The notes: generated by a model from the letters alone, not told the origin. A stretch of 64,000 nucleotides of DNA from Sphingomonas sp. (GCF_030145815.1 NZ_JAIXHL010000010.1:1-64000); one strand, 5' to 3'; positions 8,285 through 16,388 are shown, counted from the stretch's first letter. Numbers and translations are program-made.

Positions 8285-8713
8285 TCATGCCCGCAACAGC
8301 GCAAGCGTCGCGGGGTCCGGAACGCCCGCGAACCAGCGCGCGAGCGCGGCGCTGAACAGGGGGCTCCCGCCCGCCTCGATAAACAGGGTCAGCGACGATC
8401 GCAGCTTGACCGCGTCGACCTCGCCGAACACGGCCCTCGCGGTAACGCTGGTATCGGTGATGTCCTGGAGCGCGCCGACGCACTCCACCAGCCGGGCGCC
8501 GAGGACAGGATGCGCCAGATAGGCGCGAGCCTCGTCAAGTGAGCGGATGGCGTAGAAGCGTGCGGTGTCGCTGCGCCCCAACCCGGCGAGCTGGGGAAAG
8601 ACGAACCACATCCAGTGGCTTCGCTTGGCGCCGCGGCGGATCTCGCCGAGCGCGGCCGCATAGACCGGCGCCTGCGCCTCGACGAAGCGGTCGAGCCCTT
8701 CGGCACCCGCCAT
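8285..8713 (-). CDS. DUF1810 family protein
   Basis: 142 residues beginning MAGAEGLDRFVEAQ, the usual DUF1810 start. Family motifs are KRSHWMWFVFPQLAGLG and the FYAI...EARAYLAHP stretch. It is a soluble protein of unknown biochemical role. The start codon lies 2 bases after the stop of the MNT-HEPN gene, so the two are almost certainly co-transcribed. A much longer reading of this frame upstream is antisense to the neighbour and is discarded. Confidence 0.8.
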   Translation of the reverse strand: MAGAEGLDRFVEAQAPVYAAALGEIRRGAKRSHWMWFVFPQLAGLGRSDTARFYAIRSLDEARAYLAHPVLGARLVECVGALQDITDTSVTARAVFGEVDAVKLRSSLTLFIEAGGSPLFSAALARWFAGVPDPATLALLRA

Positions 8714-8715
8714 GG

Positions 8716-9627
8716 TCAGCCCGGCAGGCCCGCCGCGGCGCGCAAGGCGTCGAGCCGGTCGCGGCAGACCGTCTCGACCAGCATGCGCAGGCGCGTGACG
8801 GCGTCGGTGATCGCGTCCAGGTCGGCGACCTCGATCGCATAAGCGTCCGAGTAGCGCGCCTCGACATAGGCGCGCTTGACCAGCTCGAAGCGCCGCCGCT
8901 CGATCCGCGCCGCGCGCGGCCAGGCGGGGATCAGCCGGGCTTCCTTGTCCTCGGCGAGGGATCGGAGGAATTTGATGTTGTGGGATCGGGGAAAGTAAAA
9001 GGTGCACACCAGCAGATAACAGGCATAGGCGCGCTCGGTCGCCTGATGGAGCAGGAAGGCCGCGTCCTTCAGCTCGCCTTCCTGCGCGGCGAAGGCGGCA
9101 AGCTTGATGGCGCTGTCGGTCTTGCCCAGCCAGTCGACATAATAGGCCGCCGCCATCTCATAGGCATCGTTCGCCGTCAGCGGCTGCGGCGCGCTGAGCG
9201 CATGGCCGGGCAGCTCGTAGAGCAGGATGCCGTCGCGGGCGATGTCGACCCAGAAATACTCGCCGCGCTGGAGCGCCTTGTTCACCTCGTCGAGGGTGTG
9301 GACGATGATGTTGACCGGACGGCCAATGGTCTCGTCGCGCAGGATCTTGTCCTCGGCGATGTACCAATAGTCGGCGATGTCGGTCAGGTCGGGATGGCTG
9401 ACGATGATCAGCAGATCGAAGTCGGACTGATAGCCGTTCTCGGGCTCGTCGACCCAGTCGTTGCGCGCGTAGCTGCCGAACAGGATGATCTTGAGAATCT
9501 TGCCGTTCTTCTTCCAGGGCTGGGTCGCATTGGCGATCGCCTGGACGAACTCGTCGATCAGGGTCTGGGCGGCACGCTTGAGCTCGGCTTGCTGACGGGC
9601 TGGCAGATGATCGACGTCGGAACGCAT
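8716..9627 (-). CDS. MNT nucleotidyltransferase-HEPN domain fusion protein
   Basis: 303 residues. The N-terminal nucleotidyltransferase domain carries GSYARN (Gly51-Ser52) and SDFDLL (Asp69, Asp71), the metal-binding pattern of minimal nucleotidyltransferases. The C-terminal half (about 150-290) is a PF05168-type HEPN domain, with HQATERAYACYLL, PRSHNIKFLR and KRAYVEARYSD. In two-gene MNT/HEPN toxin-antitoxin pairs the HEPN part is an RNase, and MNT silences it by adding nucleotides to a tyrosine. Here both are in one chain. No clear RX4-6H catalytic motif is seen in the HEPN part, so toxicity is doubtful. It is followed after 2 bases by a DUF1810 gene. Confidence 0.8.
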   Translation of the reverse strand: MRSDVDHLPARQQAELKRAAQTLIDEFVQAIANATQPWKKNGKILKIILFGSYARNDWVDEPENGYQSDFDLLIIVSHPDLTDIADYWYIAEDKILRDETIGRPVNIIVHTLDEVNKALQRGEYFWVDIARDGILLYELPGHALSAPQPLTANDAYEMAAAYYVDWLGKTDSAIKLAAFAAQEGELKDAAFLLHQATERAYACYLLVCTFYFPRSHNIKFLRSLAEDKEARLIPAWPRAARIERRRFELVKRAYVEARYSDAYAIEVADLDAITDAVTRLRMLVETVCRDRLDALRAAAGLPG

Positions 9628-9682
9628 CGCGCCAGCCTAGGCGAAGCGGCGGCAGGTTAGAAGCCGCATCGATCCGGGCCGC

Positions 9683-10420
9683 TCAACCGTAGAAAATCCT
9701 GCAGACGCGCATCGAGAGCGCGCGGTAGCGATCGCCGCCATCGATCGTCACCCGCATTCGCACCGAACCGCTTGGCACCGAAAATGTCCCGTAGGAATTG
9801 GCGGCGGTTGCGGGCGTGAAAGCGCCTCCCGCGCGCTGCCATTGAATGCTCGCACCAACGTGATGATTGGTATTGTTGCCAGCGGCGTCCGCGTCGCTGA
9901 CCTTGAACCCGATGCCGCCAAAGTCAGCGGCCCGGCCCCGGCAGAAGCGAACGGTAAGGACCAAGGGTTGGCCCAGCTCGCCTACGGCACAAGACGGCCC
10001 CGGGGAGAGCCGCCGCGCCTCCGCCGGGCTTGTCACACGCACCGCATCGACACTCGGCATTTCCTCCAGGGTCGGCACGCAGGGCTCGGGTGTCGCTTCC
10101 GCGACTTGAGGTGCCACTGGTTGCTCCGGGTCGCGTCCGGGCGGGGGATTTACCACCGTGTTTGCGCTGCCGGAATCGTTCGATACGGGCGTCGATGGCG
10201 CATCCGTCGGAACGGAACCCTTGTCCACTGTAACGGGGCTCGACGGTGACGCGGAGCTGGGCGTCTCTGCAGGTTGATCTGGTGTGATGCCGGATCCGTG
10301 GTCGCTACGCGCACTGTCATACGCGGCATAAAGGCCGCCCGCGGCAAGAATCAGCCCAAGCACCGCAACGATCATGGTTTGCCGATGACGGCGTTCATCC
10401 GGATCTTTGCTGTCGGCCAC
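9683..10420 (-). CDS. Membrane-anchored protein with proline/serine-rich linker, unknown function
   Basis: 245 residues from a GTG start with GGGAGG 6-7 bases upstream. One hydrophobic segment lies near residues 15-33 after a short charged N-terminus. A low-complexity Pro/Ser/Thr linker (about 45-105) follows, then a C-terminal domain with four cysteines and beta-rich sequence ending VCRIFYG. The layout suggests an inner-membrane anchor with a periplasmic domain. I do not recognise the family. It stands alone between the HEPN and SRAP genes. Confidence 0.65.
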   Translation of the reverse strand: MADSKDPDERRHRQTMIVAVLGLILAAGGLYAAYDSARSDHGSGITPDQPAETPSSASPSSPVTVDKGSVPTDAPSTPVSNDSGSANTVVNPPPGRDPEQPVAPQVAEATPEPCVPTLEEMPSVDAVRVTSPAEARRLSPGPSCAVGELGQPLVLTVRFCRGRAADFGGIGFKVSDADAAGNNTNHHVGASIQWQRAGGAFTPATAANSYGTFSVPSGSVRMRVTIDGGDRYRALSMRVCRIFYG

Positions 10421-10492
10421 GCGAATCCTCCCGGGTTTAAGGGTGGCACGATACCATGTTTGACTGTGCCTTAAGTGGTGCTTCGGCTCTGA

Positions 10493-11110
10493 TCATAGCA
10501 ATGCCGCCTGGGCCGGCGCGGGCGGATAGACGCGCACAGGCTGCAGGCTCCCCTTGGGCAGGAGCTGGAGCACGTCCGCGGCCGGAACCTGCGGGTCGAG
10601 CCAGGCCGCCCAGCGATCGCGCGGCAGGGGCACGATCTGGCGGTGGTGGTAGGGCGCGACATCCTCGCCCGCGTCGAGGGTCAGCATGGTGAAGGCTTCG
10701 CCGACCGGGCTCTCACGCCAGATGCCGGCGATGCAGAACCAGCGATGATCGGCCATGGTGAAGAGCCATTTGTCGAGCCGTTTCTGCTTCGGGTCCTCGG
10801 GGTCGGTGAACTCGTAGAAGCCGTCGGCCAGGATCAGGCAGCGCTTGTCGCCGAAGCTGCGCCCCTCGGCGCGGTAGTTGTAGACGGGCTTACCCTTGGG
10901 GCCATGGCCGGGCCAGCTCCACCGGCGGTTGACCAGTTCGCCGCCGCCACCGGCGGCAGCGCGGACGATCGGCGCGACATCGGTGATCTTGATGTCCTCG
11001 CGCGCCGCGACATTGGGCGTTCCCTCCGGGAGGTCGATCTTGATCTTGAGATCCTCGAAATCCTCCATGATCGAAGCGATGTCGACCTCGAGCCGGTAAT
11101 CATTGCACAT
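10493..11110 (-). CDS. SOS response-associated peptidase (SRAP/YedK-HMCES family)
   Basis: 205 residues. YedK/HMCES proteins form a thiazolidine crosslink to abasic sites in single-stranded DNA through Cys2. Here the initiator Met is followed by Cys2 (MCNDYR), and the other active-site residues are visible: Asn78 in YNYRAEG, Glu100 in GFYEF, and His155-His156 in PYHHRQIV. AGGGG lies 6 bases before the ATG. The gene is divergent from a second SRAP homologue, with a perfect LexA box between them, so induction by DNA damage is expected. Confidence 0.9.
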   Translation of the reverse strand: MCNDYRLEVDIASIMEDFEDLKIKIDLPEGTPNVAAREDIKITDVAPIVRAAAGGGGELVNRRWSWPGHGPKGKPVYNYRAEGRSFGDKRCLILADGFYEFTDPEDPKQKRLDKWLFTMADHRWFCIAGIWRESPVGEAFTMLTLDAGEDVAPYHHRQIVPLPRDRWAAWLDPQVPAADVLQLLPKGSLQPVRVYPPAPAQAALL

Positions 11111-11139
11111 CGCCGACCCCTGATTTGCGCCAAAGCGTC

Positions 11140-11154
11140 GTTCGCATTATGTTC
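11140..11154. promoter_or_regulatory. LexA box shared by divergent SRAP genes
   Basis: GTTCGCATTATGTTC fits GTTC-N7-GTTC exactly. On the plus strand TTGCGC (11125-11130) and TATGTT (11148-11153) are 17 bases apart, and the box covers the -10. The predicted transcription start would fall on or next to the A of the ATG at 11160. On the minus strand CATAAT lies inside the same box. One repressor site can therefore control both genes. Confidence 0.85.
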
Positions 11155-11159
11155 TCACC

Positions 11160-11687
11160 ATGAAAGCGAGTCCCTTCGAGTCGGAAGCCGCGCTCGGCAC
11201 CCGCCGCCCCATCATCCGGCGGAATCCCGACAACGCGCAAGAGGTCGAGATGGTCGAGGCCGGCTGGGGCCTCCAGCCCTGGGACGGCCAGGGGACCAAG
11301 CCGTTCAAGTTCATCCGGTCCGAAGGCAAGACTTTTCCCACCCATCGCTGCCTGATCCCCGCGAGCGAATTCCAGGTCAAGAATGGCGACCGGCGGTTCC
11401 GGGTGACGCTCGAGGACGGCAACTGGTTCTACCTGGCCGGTGTCTGGCGCCCGGCCAATCCCGACTGGCCCATGAGCTTCGCAGTGGTGACGATCGAGGC
11501 CAACCCCGACGTCTTCTTCTATCAGGAGCGCCAAGGCGCGGTGCTGCTGCGCCGGCAGAACATGGCCTGGCTCGACCTGAGCGTGCCGCAGGAGGAGCTG
11601 CTCCAGCCGCTCCCGCCGCGCAGCTTCACGGTCACCGAGATCGCGCCGCGCGCGCCCGAGCTGCGCCAGGCCGAACTCTCCTTCTGA
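11160..11687 (+). CDS. SRAP-family paralogue with degenerate active site
   Basis: 175 residues. SRAP-family features are AGWGLQPW (34-41), HRCLIPASEF (62-71) and YLAGVWRP (91-98). The N-terminal catalytic Cys2 is missing: the protein begins MKASPF. The Asn-Ala-Arg motif is replaced by FKFIRSEG and the catalytic His by a YQERQ stretch; only the Glu (70) is kept. It is therefore unlikely to crosslink abasic sites in the known way. The start is set by family length. The mRNA is predicted to be leaderless because the LexA box and -10 end only 5-6 bases before the ATG. Confidence 0.75.
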   Translation: MKASPFESEAALGTRRPIIRRNPDNAQEVEMVEAGWGLQPWDGQGTKPFKFIRSEGKTFPTHRCLIPASEFQVKNGDRRFRVTLEDGNWFYLAGVWRPANPDWPMSFAVVTIEANPDVFFYQERQGAVLLRRQNMAWLDLSVPQEELLQPLPPRSFTVTEIAPRAPELRQAELSF

Positions 11688-11698
11688 GGATCAGGGAC

Positions 11699-12103
11699 AT
11701 GTTGCCCATGCAAGCCGCCGCCACCCCGCGCGAGACACACGAAAGCCCGACCGATATCCTGAACGCCGTGTCGGTCAGCGGCCCGCAGCTCGAGGCGGCG
11801 CTCGAGGTGCTGGCCGCGCTGCCGGCGCAGCTTCGCGCCAGCCCGCACGCGCAGGCGCTCGCACTTCAGGCCTATGCCCGCGAAGCGGGGTTCGCGGAGG
11901 AGGCCGCCTCGGCGGCGCTGCATGCCCGCGTGACCGCGCTCGCCAAATGGACCGTCGCGCACGACCCCGAGCGCCAGTCGGACGCACGCTCGGTGCTCGA
12001 AGCCGCCGCGCGCTTCCCGCTCGGCGACACCGAGGCCGGCATCGGGTTCGAGCCCGGCGGCTTCCAGGAACTGATCCTCTTCATCGAAGATCTGCCCTTC
12101 TGA
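11699..12103 (+). CDS. Conserved protein of unknown function downstream of SRAP paralogue
   Basis: 134 residues, mostly helical and alanine-rich, ending in GFEPGGFQELILFIEDLPF. There is no known motif, signal peptide or membrane segment. The start at 11699 lies 11 bases after the SRAP paralogue stop with GAGGATCAGGGA between, so it probably shares the LexA-controlled transcript. A decayed copy of its 3' half exists at 28962-29143 in this window, next to a decayed SRAP fragment, which suggests the genes travel together. Confidence 0.7.
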   Translation: MLPMQAAATPRETHESPTDILNAVSVSGPQLEAALEVLAALPAQLRASPHAQALALQAYAREAGFAEEAASAALHARVTALAKWTVAHDPERQSDARSVLEAAARFPLGDTEAGIGFEPGGFQELILFIEDLPF

Positions 12104-12277
12104 CCCCCGCCACTCAGATCGACGGCCAAGAATCGAGCGTGCCAGCAGGATGCACGACGGTGGCGGCGCGTGCATGAGGGCAAGGTACCCGAGCTGCCCG
12201 CAAAGTTTCTGCGCCCAGGTGCCGACAGCGTGAGGGTATCCGCATAGCTTCGGAGGATCACCCAGCCGGACCTGAGA

Positions 12278-13087
12278 ATGGAAACCGAATTGACCGACCC
12301 GATCACTGCCTGTGAGGATGCGATACGTGCCGAGCGCGCGTACAATGTCGAGCATGCCATCTACGCGAGCGAGAATATCGTGTTCGACCGCCTGCTCCTG
12401 CGTAGGCATGAGCTCACCGACGCCTATTGCGATCTGCACGCCAAGTTCGGCAACCATCCCCATGCGCTGACCATCTTCGCACGGGCGCTGGCCGAGGCCG
12501 CTGCATTCTGGAACCCTCAAGAGATCGAAAAAGCGCGCCAGGGTCGCGAGCGGCTGGGAAAAGTGAACCAGCTGATCGCGCTGAAGGCCGCCGAGCTGGC
12601 GGCGCTGCTCGACGAGCGCAGCGACCTGCGCACCCATTCGGGGTTTGCGGACGACAGCTTCTACCACATCGTCCAGGCGATCGACGCCGCGGGATCGGGA
12701 AATTCCCTGTACGGCAGTTATGTCCGCAAGGAACTTCGCCGCCTGAAAGGGCAGTTCGACCTCAAATACTGGCCATCGCCGAGCGCTTGTGTCGCTGCGA
12801 TCGGACACGATGCCGAACGTGCCGAACTCGAGCCGACGGATCCCGTTACCGCGGCCGCGACCGAAGGGAGCCGCGCGTCGCTCGCCGACTTCTTCAAGGC
12901 CTGGTTCGAGGCGATGGCGGAGAACGGCACCGACGACGGGGGCTTTCTCCCGAGCGGAGTCAGGCTGACCGACAACAGCTATGCCTCATTCGCGAACTGC
13001 GCGCTCGACCTTGAGGCCGAGCATCTGGTCGATGGCCCCTATGTGAAACGCCTGCGCCAGCGCGAACGCGAGCGCGCTACCGCCTGA
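12278..13087 (+). CDS. Hypothetical helical protein
   Basis: 269 residues, rich in Ala, Glu and Leu, with predicted long helices over the first 140 residues and a variable C-terminus. There is no membrane segment, signal peptide, nucleotide-binding motif or cysteine cluster. The start is weakly supported by a purine-rich stretch (CCTGAGAATG). I do not recognise the family. It is convergent with the HEPN-like gene at 13281, and three stacked palindromes lie between them. Confidence 0.55.
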   Translation: METELTDPITACEDAIRAERAYNVEHAIYASENIVFDRLLLRRHELTDAYCDLHAKFGNHPHALTIFARALAEAAAFWNPQEIEKARQGRERLGKVNQLIALKAAELAALLDERSDLRTHSGFADDSFYHIVQAIDAAGSGNSLYGSYVRKELRRLKGQFDLKYWPSPSACVAAIGHDAERAELEPTDPVTAAATEGSRASLADFFKAWFEAMAENGTDDGGFLPSGVRLTDNSYASFANCALDLEAEHLVDGPYVKRLRQRERERATA

Positions 13088-13181
13088 GGGAAGGCTTCGT
13101 GTTTCCGGCACGCGGGAGACGAGCGCCGGCGGCCACGCCAAGGCACCGCCGCCCCTCCTCTTTCCGGAACTCCGGGGGCGT

Positions 13182-13252
13182 TGCGGGGGGCCCGCCCCCC
13201 GCAGAAGGGGTATGGCGAGACCCCGGCTCGCCATCAGGGGAAGGCCTTCCCC
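13182..13252. terminator. Three consecutive hairpins between convergent genes
   Basis: Hairpin 1: TGCGGGGGGC (13182-13191) pairs with GCCCCCCGCA (13194-13203). Hairpin 2: ATGGCGAG (13212-13219) pairs with CTCGCCAT (13227-13234). Hairpin 3: GGGGAAGGCCTTCCCC (13237-13252) is a perfect palindrome. They sit between genes ending at 13087 (plus) and 13281 (minus), so a two-way terminator is likely. No T-run follows on the plus strand. A REP-like element is the alternative. Confidence 0.55.
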
Positions 13253-13280
13253 TTCCCGGAATCGCCCAAGTCTCTACCGT

Positions 13281-14057
13281 TCAGCCATCGCTCGCCTCAG
13301 GCGGCGGCCGATAACTGAAATCGGTCTTGATCTCGGCGTCGAACGACCAGTTCCTCGCGTCGAGCGAGTCCATGAACCCCGGCACCTCCCCTGAGCTGAA
13401 GAAGCGTGCGGGCTCGAACCGGAAGCCGCCGCACGCGTCGGCGAAATCGTCATCGTCGAACAGCCGATTGATCTCGAGATTCAGCCGCTCGGACGCCTTC
13501 AGATAGGCGCGCTCGGTCAGCGCCTGGGCATGCTCGAGCAGGCGGTGCAATGCATAGGCGTCCTCGGCGCGAAGCAGCCGCCGTTCGTTCGGATAGCTGA
13601 TCCCCATCGTGTCGTCGCCCAGGACGAGAACGACGCGGTAGTCCTCCCACGCGCCGCCGGAGACATAGTGCGCGAAATGCTGGTCGCGCAACGCAAGGAT
13701 CCGCTCATGCTCGGCGCGCAACTCGGCGGGCAAGCCGCCGCGCAGGTCGAGGGTACTCCGATCGCGCCCCTGGCTGTGGACCGCGCGGGCATAGAGAAAC
13801 AGCGAGGTCACAAAGAGCGAGGCGCAGAGCAGGCCCTGTGCCTCGGTCGCGGGCTCGCCGCGCTCGCGCTGCGCGGCAAAAGCGGCCTGCTGGTCCGAGA
13901 GCAGCTGCATCGAGGTCAGCGCGCGGTGCAGGTCGAAGCGGATCGACACCATCGAATGGGCATTGCGCACCAGCTTGCCGAGCAGCTTGTAGCGCGGGCC
14001 GCTGCCATGCGCGTCGACGAAGCTGCGCAGGTCGATCAGGAGCGGCGCGTCCGGCAT
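13281..14057 (-). CDS. HEPN-like protein with RDxxxxH motif
   Basis: 258 residues. The motif ALRDQHFAHYV puts Arg124-Asp125 and His130 in the R-(N/D)-x4-H arrangement of HEPN RNases of the AbiU2-like kind, within a helical protein. The rest has no recognisable domain; the C-terminus is rich in Phe and Asp. It is the downstream gene of a two-gene minus-strand unit, starting 10 bases after the stop of a membrane-anchored protein. RNase activity is inference from the motif; the overall fold needs a structure prediction. Confidence 0.6.
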   Translation of the reverse strand: MPDAPLLIDLRSFVDAHGSGPRYKLLGKLVRNAHSMVSIRFDLHRALTSMQLLSDQQAAFAAQRERGEPATEAQGLLCASLFVTSLFLYARAVHSQGRDRSTLDLRGGLPAELRAEHERILALRDQHFAHYVSGGAWEDYRVVLVLGDDTMGISYPNERRLLRAEDAYALHRLLEHAQALTERAYLKASERLNLEINRLFDDDDFADACGGFRFEPARFFSSGEVPGFMDSLDARNWSFDAEIKTDFSYRPPPEASDG

Positions 14058-14067
14058 GGCGGTGGGC

Positions 14068-14748
14068 TCAGCGTGGCGCCGCGATCTGCAGATCGAGCCG
14101 GGCGATCTGCGACCGGAGCGACTGGATCCATTGCCGCTGCGCGCCGCGCAGCACGCCCAGCGCGCGCTCGACTTCGGCGACGCGCTCGCCGGCCTCGACC
14201 TTGGCCGCGGCGCAGCGCGCCTCGATCTCGGCCCATGCCTCGTCCGAGTAATCATGATCCTCGTCATGCTGGTCGTTATGGTCCGCCCAATGCGCTTCCC
14301 CGAGCGTCGCGACGAGGCGATCCAGCACAGTCTTGAGCGCGGCCTTGGCGGCTTCGATCTCGGCATGCTCGGTGTCCTTGAGCGTGACGAGATACCAGTC
14401 GAGCACGCCGTGGAGCATGTTCTCGACATGGTGCGCGTCATGGGGATCGATGTCGACCGGCTCGCCGATCGGATCGCGCGTAACCCGGTCCGCGACCGAC
14501 ATCGGCTCGCGAACCGCCTTGTCCACTTGCGCGTGGCGCTTGAGCGCGTCGCGCAGCAAGTTGGCGAGCGTCTCGCGGTGCGAGATGCGCGTCTGAAGAT
14601 TGCTGTCCTTCAGCTGCCGCCAGACCGGTATGCCGGCGACGACCGCGACCCCGATCGCGACGATGCCGGTCAGCAGCGTCTGAAAGTCGTAGATGAAGCA
14701 GCCGATGCTGCTCAAAATACAGTGGCCCGCCTGGCTGCAGATTGTCAT
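14068..14748 (-). CDS. Membrane-anchored helical protein of the HEPN module
   Basis: 226 residues. The ATG at 14748 follows AGGAGA at 5 bases. One hydrophobic segment (about 24-43) precedes a basic RQLKDSN boundary and a cytoplasmic helical domain with coiled-coil-like heptads towards the C-terminus (about 150-220) and a His/Asp-rich stretch near 150-160. There is no enzymatic motif. It is divergent from the two-gene plus-strand HEPN-like operon with only 48 bases between the starts, so promoters must overlap. It may act as a membrane sensor or anchor for the HEPN-like neighbours; that is inference. Confidence 0.6.
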   Translation of the reverse strand: MTICSQAGHCILSSIGCFIYDFQTLLTGIVAIGVAVVAGIPVWRQLKDSNLQTRISHRETLANLLRDALKRHAQVDKAVREPMSVADRVTRDPIGEPVDIDPHDAHHVENMLHGVLDWYLVTLKDTEHAEIEAAKAALKTVLDRLVATLGEAHWADHNDQHDEDHDYSDEAWAEIEARCAAAKVEAGERVAEVERALGVLRGAQRQWIQSLRSQIARLDLQIAAPR

Positions 14749-14796
14749 GCCGTCTCCTGAACGACGGCAATAAGACGAAGCGAGAGGAGTGAACAG

Positions 14797-15564
14797 ATGG
14801 CGGGCAACAGCTTCGGGCTGACCGACCGGGACTATGCGGTGCTGCTCCTGGGAGACGCCGACCTCGAAGCGCAACTTCGCGCCATCCGCGGCCAGCTGCA
14901 CCGGCAGGCCCAGGCGGACGCGGCGCTGCAGGACGACATCGCCGACATCGCCAGGCGCGCGAGCAAGGCATCGGGCGAATATGGCATGCACCTCGAAAAT
15001 GGCTGGGTCGACGAAATGCACGGCTCGGTGTTCCAGGATGCCGCCCATTCGGCCGCGGCGATCGGGATGCTCGCGCCGCTCCTCGAAACGCTGTTCGTCG
15101 GCATCTTCGCGGGCATCCGAGATATCGAAGCGCCTGTGCGGCCGGTCACGCCGATGGGCGCGCGCGCCGCACACGCCGCGGACCCAGACTTCTGGGATCC
15201 GCATCTCGTGTTCAGCGAGACGGGGCGGACGAGCAAGCAGGTGCTGCGCGGCATCTGCGAACTGGTCGAGGCCACCGGGCTCACGGCGCACATGCCCGCC
15301 GACTATCCCCGGATGCTCGGGGCGGTCTTCGGCTATCGCAACAAGATGCTCCATCACGGCTTCGAATGGCCGCCGGCCGAGCGCGCGAAGTTCGAGGCGA
15401 CGATCGCGCGCGAGGGCTGGCCGGCCGACTGGTTCGATCGCTCGCAAACCAATGGCGAGACCTGGATCATCTATATGAGCGACGTGCTGATCGGCCATGT
15501 GCTGGCCCAGATCGACGCGATGCTCGACGGCATCGGCGCGTTCGTCCAGGCGCGCTACCCATGA
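14797..15564 (+). CDS. HEPN-like protein with RNxxxH motif
   Basis: 255 residues, helical. The motif GYRNKMLHHGF gives Arg181-Asn182-x3-His186, the RX4-6H signature of HEPN RNases, placed late in the chain as expected. AGAGGAG lies 9 bases before the ATG. No membrane segment; a mild hydrophobic stretch near 90-105 is probably a buried helix. The stop codon overlaps the next start (ATGA), so the next HEPN-like protein should be made in fixed ratio. Family not recognised by name. Confidence 0.6.
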   Translation: MAGNSFGLTDRDYAVLLLGDADLEAQLRAIRGQLHRQAQADAALQDDIADIARRASKASGEYGMHLENGWVDEMHGSVFQDAAHSAAAIGMLAPLLETLFVGIFAGIRDIEAPVRPVTPMGARAAHAADPDFWDPHLVFSETGRTSKQVLRGICELVEATGLTAHMPADYPRMLGAVFGYRNKMLHHGFEWPPAERAKFEATIAREGWPADWFDRSQTNGETWIIYMSDVLIGHVLAQIDAMLDGIGAFVQARYP

Positions 15565-16145
15565 CCTCCGACCCCGCCGATGTCGTCGCGGCATTCGAGC
15601 GCGAACCGCTGCTGTTGCCCTGGCCGGCCGACGGCAATGCCGGCGGCTTCCTCCAGTTCGACACCGGCGCCCAGTGGCGCGACTTCATCGCCGGGCTCGG
15701 CATCGACGCACGGATCCCCGATATCGTGCGCATCAAGTTCGACCGCGCCCAGCGCCTCTATTTGTTCGGCTGGATCGACTTCGGCCTGATCAAGGCGGGT
15801 GAGCTCGCAGCGCTGATCGCGCTCGAGCTGGCGCTGATGGACCGCTACGGACATGCCATCCCCAAGCGGAAACGCAGCTTCGCGACGCTGCTGCTCCATA
15901 TGGTCCAAGTCGATGGGCTGACAGAAGCCCAGGTGCCGATGTGGGTCCGGTGCGGCGGCGGCGGGATCGGCCAGCTGACCGGCGACAATCACCCCTCGCT
16001 TGCCGAACGGCGCAACCTGCTCGCGCATGGCGATCCGTTCGACGGGTTTCCGACCGGCGGACTGCTCGAGCTGGTGCGCGACCTGATCAACTATGCCTAT
16101 CGGAGCTATATCGCCGAAGCGGCGGCGCTGGGGAGGCCCGGCTAG
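15561..16145 (+). CDS. Second HEPN-like protein with RNxxxH motif, translationally coupled
   Basis: 194 residues, starting in an ATGA overlap with the previous gene. AERRNLLAHGDPF contains Arg151-Asn152-x3-His156, again the HEPN catalytic pattern, in the C-terminal third. The N-terminal half is helical with WIDFGLIKAGELAALIALELAL. The two plus-strand proteins share the motif but little other sequence, so they may form a heterodimer. HEPN RNases normally act as dimers with the two motifs facing each other. Function is inference. Confidence 0.6.
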   Translation: MTSDPADVVAAFEREPLLLPWPADGNAGGFLQFDTGAQWRDFIAGLGIDARIPDIVRIKFDRAQRLYLFGWIDFGLIKAGELAALIALELALMDRYGHAIPKRKRSFATLLLHMVQVDGLTEAQVPMWVRCGGGGIGQLTGDNHPSLAERRNLLAHGDPFDGFPTGGLLELVRDLINYAYRSYIAEAAALGRPG

Positions 16146-16151
16146 GGGCCC

Positions 16152-16388
16152 TCAGTCGTCGATCTGCAGTACGAGCAGGTCAACGAGGTTGCCGGGCCGG
16201 TCGGAACAGACATGATCGATATGGATGGCGAAGCCATCGCCTTCGTGGTCGCGGACCCGGCGCACCAGCGCCTGGAAGGAAGCAAGGTCGGCGTCACTGC
16301 CGCTGGCGGGCTTCAGCGACGCGCCGCCCTCGGTCCGGGTGAAGATGAAATTCCCGCCAACTTCTGCAAGCTCATCGATGAATGCCAA
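16152..16388 (-). CDS. Small hypothetical protein
   Basis: 78 residues, acidic, with no cysteine cluster or membrane segment. A purine-rich GGGGA lies 6 bases before the ATG. It is convergent with the HEPN-like operon, stop codons 7 bases apart. Coding quality is acceptable (no competing frame with better features), but there is no family recognition. Confidence 0.45.
   Translation of the reverse strand: MAFIDELAEVGGNFIFTRTEGGASLKPASGSDADLASFQALVRRVRDHEGDGFAIHIDHVCSDRPGNLVDLLVLQIDD

Noticed and set aside
14068..15594. Minus-strand frame of 508 codons across 14068-15594
   Set aside because: Only the part from the ATG at 14748 with AGGAGA upstream is credible; the rest is antisense to the HEPN-like gene at 14797.
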